Assembly (NCBI GenBank): GCA_022567875.1
Contig: JADFGB010000097.1
Location: 1-5,669 of the forward strand
Direction: 5' to 3'
DNA from: Bacteroidota bacterium
Lineage (GTDB): Bacteria; Bacteroidota; Ignavibacteria; Ignavibacteriales; Ignavibacteriaceae
DNA: 5,669 nt
The notes beneath the pieces are model-generated. The model saw only the letters and a list, made by a program, of their open reading frames with translations, did not search any database and had not been told where the DNA came from. Position 1 is the first letter of the stretch, and each line of letters begins with the position of its first letter. The position numbers and the translations under genes are program-made. Below, piece by piece: positions 1 to 5,490 of this stretch.

Positions 1-298
1 TTATCATTGTGGCTCTCCCGTTTGTTCCTCCGATTGAGTGTTTATCAACAACTATATCCTCGCTTATTTTGAGTGTTTTTCCATTTTCTATTAGAGCCTG
101 TGTCATCCCTACGATTTCTTCTAAATCAAAACCTTTCATATAAACTGCACTAATAAACGCTGTGGTTTCTATTTCGCTTAATTTGTTTGATGCAATATCT
201 TTCACTATTTGTCTTAGTTCCTCAGCGTTTAATTTTAAACCATCCATTTTCTTTTTAATAAATTTTACACTTTCTGGTTTTCCTGTTCCGCCCCATCG
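1..298 (-). CDS. deoA: AMP phosphorylase / thymidine phosphorylase family protein, fragment truncated at both ends
   Basis: Reading the minus strand gives an open frame from position 298 down to the window edge. It contains GKPESVKFIKKKMDG, then a helical segment (AEELRQIVKDIASNKLSEIE, AFISAVYMKGF, EEIVGMTQALIENG), then VVDKHSIGG followed by NGRATMI. This order matches the start of the catalytic part of the nucleoside phosphorylase family, where K-H-S-x-G-G is the phosphate-binding signature; the sequence resembles archaeal-type AMP phosphorylase, which releases adenine from AMP as ribose-1,5-bisphosphate. The family has about 80 residues ahead of this point. Here the frame meets a TGA at 301-299, next to the repeat, and the only ATG in the frame is internal (247-245, at MDG). 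The N-terminal domain is therefore missing, and the C-terminal two thirds lies beyond the window. Family assignment is fairly sure; AMP rather than thymidine specificity is inferred from overall resemblance. Confidence 0.72.
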
Positions 299-363
299 TC
301 ATGCTGTCCCCACACTTCACTCGGGCCACACTACGTCGTCATGCCGGACCTGATCCGGTATCC
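297..363. repeat. GC-rich palindromic intergenic-type repeat between two broken genes
   Basis: This short stretch is much richer in GC than the arginine genes and does not code for either neighbour. The word CGTCATGC occurs at 297-304 and again at 337-344. The second copy leads into a hairpin at 341-361: ATGCCGGA, loop CCTGA, TCCGGTAT, an 8-base-pair stem with one G-T pair. From memory, sequences of the form GTCATGCCGG-A-N-TTGATCCGG-yATCC are common dispersed intergenic repeats in various bacterial genomes; I cannot check this here. The element separates a 5'-truncated phosphorylase gene from a 5'-truncated argG, so it sits exactly at a discontinuity. Its outer limits are estimates. Confidence 0.6.
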
Positions 364-1401
364 ATGGAGAAAAAGTCAAAAGAACTAGGGGCTTCTAAAC
401 ATTATACAATCGATGTAAAACAGGAGTTTTATAATAAAATTGTTTCATATATAGTAAAGGCTAATGGTTTATATGAAGATTATTATCCAAATATGTGTTC
501 GGACCGTTACATAATTGCTGAAAAACTAATTATGATAGCAAAAAAAGAATCTACAAATATTGTTGCACATGGTTCTACAGGACAGGGTAATGATCAGGTA
601 AGATTTGATTCTGCTATTTATTCATTAGAACCGGATTTTAAAATAATTGTTCCTGTAAGAGAATTGTCTATCACAAGAAAAGAAGAGCAAGAGTACTTAG
701 AGAAAAAAGGTTTTGAAGTAGATAGTGAGTACAAGAAGTATACAATAAATCAAAATATTTTTGGCTACACATATTCTGGAAGTGAAATTGATGATTATAA
801 AGAGCCGGATGAATCAATATATAATTTAACAAAGAAAACAGAATCAGAGCCAGAATATATTAGTTTAGAGTTTGTGAAAGGTTTGCCTGTTTCTATAAAT
901 GGAACTAAAAAATCAGGTAATGAAATTCTCAAAGATTTAAATGAAATAGCAGGAAGTCATGGCTATGGGAGAAAAATTGTTGTAAATAATACAATAATTG
1001 GATTTAAAGGAAGAATTTTATTTGAATCTCCAGGGATATTAGCAATAATAGAAGCTCATAAAGCATTAGAGAAAGCTGTTTTAACAAAAGAACAGTATGA
1101 ATTTAAGAAACTAGTAGAAAATAAATGGGCTAATTTAACTTATAATGGAAGATATTATGATCCTTTAATTAATGATTTGAATGCTTTTTTAGATCATAAT
1201 CAAGATAATGTAACAGGGCTTGTAAAATTAAAACTAGATAATGGTAATTGCGATATTGTTGAGCTTGAATCAAAATATGTTCTTGAAGCAAAAAACATTG
1301 TAACATACGCTCAGAGTTCTTCATGGAGTGGAGATGAAGCTACCGGATTTATAAAATTATGGTCATTGCAACAAAAAATTCATAAGATGAAAAATGATTG
1401 A
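364..1401 (+). CDS. argG: Argininosuccinate synthase, lacking its N-terminal ATP-binding segment
   Basis: ArgG joins citrulline and aspartate using ATP to give argininosuccinate in the cytoplasm. The 345 residues from the ATG at 364 align with the family from the LGASKHYTIDV segment onward. They include HGSTGQGNDQVRF (residues 69-81, the nucleotide/aspartate-binding loop), the SGSEIDD region, IIGFKGRILFE and the C-terminal DEATGFIKLWSLQQKI. The whole is closest by eye to the Bacteroides-type ArgG. The family is about 400 residues and begins with an AxSGGLDT ATP-pyrophosphatase P-loop, which is absent here. The frame stays open upstream to an ATG at 301, but those extra codons are translated repeat sequence. 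No ribosome-binding site precedes 364, so this ATG is probably an accident of the junction rather than a real start. As it stands the product should be inactive. The stop overlaps the next start by 8 bases. Family sure; truncation clear. Confidence 0.9.
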   Translation: MEKKSKELGASKHYTIDVKQEFYNKIVSYIVKANGLYEDYYPNMCSDRYIIAEKLIMIAKKESTNIVAHGSTGQGNDQVRFDSAIYSLEPDFKIIVPVRELSITRKEEQEYLEKKGFEVDSEYKKYTINQNIFGYTYSGSEIDDYKEPDESIYNLTKKTESEPEYISLEFVKGLPVSINGTKKSGNEILKDLNEIAGSHGYGRKIVVNNTIIGFKGRILFESPGILAIIEAHKALEKAVLTKEQYEFKKLVENKWANLTYNGRYYDPLINDLNAFLDHNQDNVTGLVKLKLDNGNCDIVELESKYVLEAKNIVTYAQSSSWSGDEATGFIKLWSLQQKIHKMKND

Positions 1402-2416
1402 ATTACTAAAAAAACTAATCTCAATTAATAGTATATCAGGAAATGAAGAAGAAATAATTAGTTTTATCTCTGATTTTTTGAACCAAAATTCTGTAGAACA
1501 TAAAAAAATTGGAAATAATATTATTGTTGAATTAGGAAAAGGGCAAAAAACTTTAAGTATAGTTGCACATATTGATACAGTTCCTGCTACAGATGGATGG
1601 TCAAGTGGTCCGTTTAAAGTATCTATTAATGATGATAAGATATTTGGTTTGGGAGCTGTTGATAATAAATCTTCAGTTTCAACTTTATTAGAATTAATTC
1701 TTGAATTTCAGGAAATAGAACTTAATGGAAAAATTATTTTTGTTTTTACTTCTGAAGAAGAATCTAATATGAATGGAATAGAAACTGTCTTATCACATAT
1801 TAAACCGGATTCTGCAATTATTTGTGAACCCACTAATTTAATTCCTTGTACTGCTCAAAAGGGATTTGTTAATCTTAATTTAAAAACTAAAGGAAAAAAT
1901 AGTCATGCTGCTTTTCCGGGAAAAGGAGACAACGCTATTTATAAAATGATTAAGGAATTAGAAAAAATTAAGAATATAACATTTGAAAAAGAATATCCGT
2001 TGCTTGGCTATCCAACTATTTCTCCAACCATTATTTCGGGAGGTATAGAGCATAATATAATACCGGATAAATGTGAAGTGATCCTTGATATTAGAACAAC
2101 CCCGATATATGATAATAATACAGTAATTGAGGAAATAAAAAATATAGTTGATTGTAAGATAGAAGTACTTAGCAACAGATTAAAACCAATTGAAACTAAA
2201 AATAATGAGTTTGTAAAAATAGCTGAGGAAGTTTGTGATTCTAAATCAACTGGATTTTTAGCATTGTCAGAGATGTGTTTTTTTGATTGCCCTGCTATTG
2301 TTTTAGGTCCCGGATTTTTAGAACAGGCTCACAAGCCGGATGAGTATATTGAAATTTCTCAACTGGAGAAAGCAAAGAATATCTACAAAAAAATAATTAA
2401 GGGGTTTTTAAATTGA
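1394..2416 (+). CDS. argE: M20 family deacetylase, probable N-acetylcitrulline (or N-acetylornithine) deacetylase
   Basis: This 340-residue protein is a complete M20 metallopeptidase-fold deacylase. Visible in order: AHIDTVP (residues 58-64; metal ligand H59, catalytic D61), GAVDNKS (bridging metal ligand D90), TSEEES (general base E121, metal ligand E122), CEPT (E145), the lid domain from about 170 to 275 with SHAAFPG and GGIEHNIIPDKCE, and the closing QAHKPDEYIE (metal ligand H313). All expected zinc-site residues are present. By eye the LGPG...QAHxxDE ending resembles the acetylcitrulline deacetylase of Xanthomonas. The gene lies between argG and an N-acetylornithine carbamoyltransferase gene, so its likely job is N-acetylcitrulline to citrulline plus acetate, supplying ArgG; N-acetylornithine or acetyl-lysine (LysK-like) substrates cannot be excluded from sequence. 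The ATG at 1394 overlaps the argG stop (ATGATTGA) and has no strong ribosome-binding site, suggesting translational coupling. Confidence 0.88.
   Translation: MIELLKKLISINSISGNEEEIISFISDFLNQNSVEHKKIGNNIIVELGKGQKTLSIVAHIDTVPATDGWSSGPFKVSINDDKIFGLGAVDNKSSVSTLLELILEFQEIELNGKIIFVFTSEEESNMNGIETVLSHIKPDSAIICEPTNLIPCTAQKGFVNLNLKTKGKNSHAAFPGKGDNAIYKMIKELEKIKNITFEKEYPLLGYPTISPTIISGGIEHNIIPDKCEVILDIRTTPIYDNNTVIEEIKNIVDCKIEVLSNRLKPIETKNNEFVKIAEEVCDSKSTGFLALSEMCFFDCPAIVLGPGFLEQAHKPDEYIEISQLEKAKNIYKKIIKGFLN
2399..2404 (+). promoter_or_regulatory. Ribosome-binding site for argF' (decides the TTG start)
   Basis: AAGGGG lies 8 bases before the TTG at 2413-2415. That TTG shares bases with the TGA stop of the deacetylase (TTGA), and no ATG occurs in frame near the conserved N-terminus, so this site supports TTG as the true start. 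Confidence 0.6.
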
Positions 2417-3408
2417 AAAATTTTGTTGCAATTGAAGACCATACAAAACAAGAATTAGATGAATTATTAGAGTTAGCAGAACATTTTAAGAATAATAAAT
2501 TTTCTGATTTACTTAAAGGAAAAACTCTCATTACTATGTTTTTTAATCCTTCTACCAGAACAAGAATAAGTTTTGATTTAGCTATAACTCAATTAGGAGG
2601 ACATCATGTCAGTATTGAACCTGGAAAATCTTCTTGGGCTATTGAAATAAAAGAAGGAGCTGTTATGGACAAAGATGCAGAAGAGCATTTGAAAGACGCC
2701 ATTAAAGTTCTTTGTAAATATGGAGATATAGTAGCAATAAGATGTTTTCCTAAGTTTAAGAATTGGGAAGAAGAGAAAAATGATTTGATATTAAAAAACT
2801 TAGTAAAATGGTCGTCTAAACCAGTAATAAATATGGAAACAATTAGTCATCCATGCCAAGCATTAGCAATGATAAAAGTAATAAAGGATAAATTTGAGAA
2901 TGTTAAGAAGAAAAAATTTGTACTCACTTGGGCTTATCATCCTAAACCGCTTAATACAGCGGTAGCAAATTCAGCTGGAGTAATGGCAAGTAAATTTGGA
3001 ATGGATATTGTAATTGCTCATCCCCCTAACTATGATCTTGATGATTTCTATTTACAGGAAATGAAAAAGAATTGCCGGGAAAATGAATCAAATTTTGAAA
3101 TTTCTAATAATATGAAAGAAGCAATTGAAGGTGCTGATTTTGTATATGCAAAAAGCTGGGGCTCTTTAACACAATATGGAAATTTCCGGAAAGATATTAA
3201 CGACCGATACAAAAACTGGATAGTGGATAAAGAAAAAATGGATCTAACAAATAATGCATATTTTAGCCATTGCCTTCCTGTTAGAAGAAACTTGATTGTT
3301 ACTGATGAAGTGATTGATTCTGAAAAATCCTTAGTTTATGAGGAGGCTGAGAATAGATTGCACGTTCAAAAAGCTATATTAGCAAAATTATTAGGAGATA
3401 TGAATTGA
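2413..3408 (+). CDS. argF': N-acetylornithine carbamoyltransferase
   Basis: This 331-residue transcarbamylase carries the carbamoyl-phosphate loop STRTR (residues 47-51), HPCQ (146-149) and HCLP (286-289). It also has the segments PGKSSWAIE, WAYHPKPLNTAVANSA and EAENRLHVQKAI, which by eye mark the acylornithine branch (Xanthomonas AOTCase) and not ordinary ornithine carbamoyltransferase. The stretch VMDKDAEEH has Glu (E90) where Bacteroides succinylornithine transcarbamylase has Pro, a position known to set acetyl versus succinyl preference, so acetylornithine is the predicted substrate and N-acetylcitrulline the product. The lysine that is carboxylated in the Xanthomonas enzyme (Lys302) appears to be Ile here (RRNLIVTD), as in the Bacteroides enzyme. 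Length is normal for the family. It starts at TTG, overlapping the upstream stop by 4 bases, and its own stop overlaps the next start in the same way. Complete and probably functional. Confidence 0.93.
   Translation: MKNFVAIEDHTKQELDELLELAEHFKNNKFSDLLKGKTLITMFFNPSTRTRISFDLAITQLGGHHVSIEPGKSSWAIEIKEGAVMDKDAEEHLKDAIKVLCKYGDIVAIRCFPKFKNWEEEKNDLILKNLVKWSSKPVINMETISHPCQALAMIKVIKDKFENVKKKKFVLTWAYHPKPLNTAVANSAGVMASKFGMDIVIAHPPNYDLDDFYLQEMKKNCRENESNFEISNNMKEAIEGADFVYAKSWGSLTQYGNFRKDINDRYKNWIVDKEKMDLTNNAYFSHCLPVRRNLIVTDEVIDSEKSLVYEEAENRLHVQKAILAKLLGDMN
3393..3397 (+). promoter_or_regulatory. Ribosome-binding site for the kinase/synthase fusion (decides the TTG start)
   Basis: AGGAG, inside the last codons of argF', ends 7 bases before the TTG at 3405-3407. 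The nearby ATG at 3400 is in the argF' frame (its last Met-Asn), so the TTG is the plausible start and makes a second TTGA start/stop overlap. Confidence 0.6.
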
Positions 3409-4646
3409 AAGAAATAATTTTTAAATTTTTAAAAAAAATAGATAAACCGGAGTTTAAGTTATTTCTAAATCTTTTTAGCAATCTTCCAAAAATAAAATTT
3501 GCAGTAATCAAAATTAGTGGGAAAGCGCTTGAAAATAATTTAGAATTAATTGCTGAAGATATTGCTTTTCTGAACAAAATGGATATTTATCCTATTATTG
3601 TACATGGTTGTGGATCAACTTTAGATAAGAGATTACCGGAATCAAAAAAGATTGATGGAATTAGAATAACAAAAAAAGAAGATATGAAAGTTATTCAAAG
3701 TTCATTTAGGGAAATTGCCAATTGTCTTAAAGGAAATATTATTGAGAAAGGAGGCAAAGCAGAGATTGTAGAGGATTTATTTTATTGTGAACAATTAAAA
3801 CAATATGGTTATGTAGGCAAAATTAAAAAGATTAAGCTTAATAAGATTAAATCACTTATTGATCAAAATATCACACCTATAATAAGTCCTCTAGGTGATT
3901 CAATTGTAGGAAAGCTAAACATTAATGCAGACAATGTAGCAAAAGAAATTGTAAAAATAGTTGAACCAAAGAAATTTATCTTTTTAACAGAAACTGGCGG
4001 TATCTTGGATAATAAAGGGAAATTGATACCATTTCTAAATTTATCTGGAAATGTTTTTGAAAATATTACAGGAGGGATGCTTCTAAAAGTAAAAGAGATT
4101 AAAGATTTCTTGAGTTCCGGAGTTGATTATGAAGTTGTAATAACAAATCCTAAGGGTTTAATTAAGGAATTATTTACGATAAAAGGTAGTGGCACTTACA
4201 TTAAATATCATAAAATAATTCAAACATCAGATGTCAATTCAATAAATAAAGAAAAAATAAAGTGGACTTTAGAAGATGCTTTTGATAAGACTCTTATTGA
4301 GAATTTCTTTGAGGATGATATAAAGGAAATATTTTATCAGAAGGAATATGAAGGTGTTGCTATTATAAAAGAAATTAATGGAATGCCTTATTTAGATAAA
4401 TTTGCTGTTGCCAAATCTTATCAAGGGACAGGACTCGGTAAAAGTTTATGGGATAAATTAATTAAAGAATATCCAAAATTGATTTGGAGATCTTCTTCTG
4501 ATAATTCAATAAATATTTTTTATACAAAACTTTGCGATGGGGTTATTAAAAATAATGATTGGAATTTCTATTGGAAGAATCTTAGTAATAATGAAATTAT
4601 TTCGACTATTGATTTAGTTATAAAGAAAAAAGACACATTGGTTTAA
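3405..4646 (+). CDS. argB: Bifunctional N-acetylglutamate kinase / N-acetylglutamate synthase (fused)
   Basis: This 413-residue protein would catalyse the first two steps: acetyl-CoA plus glutamate to N-acetylglutamate, then its phosphorylation by ATP. Residues 1-30 form an N-terminal helical extension, like the one that carries arginine feedback control in arginine-sensitive kinases and in fused NAGS-K enzymes. Residues about 31-270 are the amino acid kinase domain: KISGKAL (36-42), VHGCGSTLDKRL (66-77, the substrate glycine loop, with a divergent Cys-Gly-Ser), NINADNVAKEI (172-182), LTETGGI (194-200) and GGMLLKVKEI (223-232). Residues about 285-400 are an acetyltransferase domain of the vertebrate/Xanthomonas NAGS type: YLDKFAV (329-335), the acetyl-CoA loop QGTGLGK (340-346), WRSSSDN and FYTKLCDG. 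The architecture matches the Xanthomonas NAGS-K fusion. The gene overlaps argF' by 4 bases and ends one base before argD. It could be labelled argB, argBA or argA; the fused architecture is clear, and arginine inhibition is an inference. Confidence 0.9.
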   Translation: MKEIIFKFLKKIDKPEFKLFLNLFSNLPKIKFAVIKISGKALENNLELIAEDIAFLNKMDIYPIIVHGCGSTLDKRLPESKKIDGIRITKKEDMKVIQSSFREIANCLKGNIIEKGGKAEIVEDLFYCEQLKQYGYVGKIKKIKLNKIKSLIDQNITPIISPLGDSIVGKLNINADNVAKEIVKIVEPKKFIFLTETGGILDNKGKLIPFLNLSGNVFENITGGMLLKVKEIKDFLSSGVDYEVVITNPKGLIKELFTIKGSGTYIKYHKIIQTSDVNSINKEKIKWTLEDAFDKTLIENFFEDDIKEIFYQKEYEGVAIIKEINGMPYLDKFAVAKSYQGTGLGKSLWDKLIKEYPKLIWRSSSDNSINIFYTKLCDGVIKNNDWNFYWKNLSNNEIISTIDLVIKKKDTLV

Positions 4647-4647
4647 A

Positions 4648-5490
4648 ATGATCCATTTGATGAACACATATAAAAGAGATTTGTACCTTGAAAAAGGAAA
4701 TGGCAGCTATGTTTATGATATTGATGGAAAGAAATATTTAGATTTAGTTGGGGGAATTGCAACTTGTAGTGTTGGCCATTCTAATCCGGAAATAGGTAAT
4801 GTAATTAATAAACAGTCTAATAAGTTAATTACAGCAAGTAATTTATTTTGCTCAAAATCACAAGAATTGTTAGCTAAAAAATTGTCAAAATTATCTGGAT
4901 TAAGTAAATGTTTTTTTTCAAATTCTGGTGCTGAAGCAGTTGAAGCAGCTATTAAATTAGTTAGAAAACATTCTAAAAAGAACAAAATTATTGCTATGAA
5001 AAATGGTTTTCATGGTAGAACTTTTGGTAGTTTATCTGCTACTTGGAATCCAAAATATAAGAAGGACTTTGAGCCTTTATTATCAGAATTTGTACACGTT
5101 GATTTTAACAATATTAAAGCTTTAGAAAAAGAGATTTGTAATAATACTGCTGCTGTTATTATTGAATCAATTCAAGGTGAAGCTGGTATTATAATTCCAT
5201 CCAAAGGATACCTGAAAGAAGTTGAAAAATTATGTAAAAAGAATTTTGTCTTGTTTATTATTGATGAAATTCAAACAGGAAATGGAAGGACAGGAAAGTA
5301 TTTTTGTTATCAACATGAGAATGTTAAACCGGATATTGTAACTTTAGCTAAAGGATTGGCTAATGGATTACCTATTGGTGTAACTATATCTGATTTGGAT
5401 TTTGAACCGGGAGACCATGGTTCTACTTTTGGGGGTAATGATTTTTGTTGTAATGTTGCTTTTAAGTTCAGCAAGTTATCATGTATTTAA
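4648..5490 (+). CDS. argD: Acetylornithine aminotransferase, truncated at the C-terminus
   Basis: ArgD is a class III PLP aminotransferase making N-acetylornithine from N-acetylglutamate semialdehyde and glutamate. Seen in order: NTYKRDLYL, GSYVYDIDGKKYLD, SNSGAEAVEAAIK (residues 91-103, PLP phosphate contact), NGFHGRT, ESIQGEAGI, IIDEIQTG with Asp206, TLAKGLANG with the PLP lysine K235, and DHGSTFGGN (257-264). Family likeness ends at about residue 272 (position 5460); the last eight residues up to the TAA belong to foreign sequence. Roughly 110-120 residues of the usual ~390 are missing, including the small C-terminal domain and its substrate-binding arginine, so this copy is unlikely to be active. 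The start may be the ATG at 4648, one base after the previous stop, or the ATG at 4660, which gives the more typical MNTYKR beginning; neither has a convincing ribosome-binding site. In this operon acetylornithine is the expected product. GABA-type class III relatives are a remote alternative. Confidence 0.9.
   Translation: MIHLMNTYKRDLYLEKGNGSYVYDIDGKKYLDLVGGIATCSVGHSNPEIGNVINKQSNKLITASNLFCSKSQELLAKKLSKLSGLSKCFFSNSGAEAVEAAIKLVRKHSKKNKIIAMKNGFHGRTFGSLSATWNPKYKKDFEPLLSEFVHVDFNNIKALEKEICNNTAAVIIESIQGEAGIIIPSKGYLKEVEKLCKKNFVLFIIDEIQTGNGRTGKYFCYQHENVKPDIVTLAKGLANGLPIGVTISDLDFEPGDHGSTFGGNDFCCNVAFKFSKLSCI

Noticed and set aside
162..353. A 63-codon plus-strand reading frame
   Set aside because: It is antisense to the phosphorylase fragment, which has clear family motifs on the minus strand, and it runs into the repeat; it has no recognisable protein features.
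301..363. Starting argG at the ATG at 301
   Set aside because: The 21 extra residues are a translation of the palindromic repeat and do not resemble the ArgG N-terminus.
297..363. A CRISPR array or intrinsic terminator at the left repeat
   Set aside because: There are only two copies of an 8-base word, with no regular spacers, and the hairpin lacks a following T-run on either strand in the right orientation.
3374..3577. A 67-codon minus-strand reading frame
   Set aside because: It lies opposite the kinase/synthase N-terminus, which is conserved; the hydrophobic look comes from AT-rich antisense codons.
4713..4985. A 90-codon minus-strand reading frame
   Set aside because: It is antisense to the conserved PLP-binding part of argD and shows no motifs of its own.
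5461..5490. A simple frameshift in argD as the cause of its early end
   Set aside because: None of the other frames downstream of 5460 continues the ArgD family sequence, so the loss is a replacement of sequence and not a one-base error.
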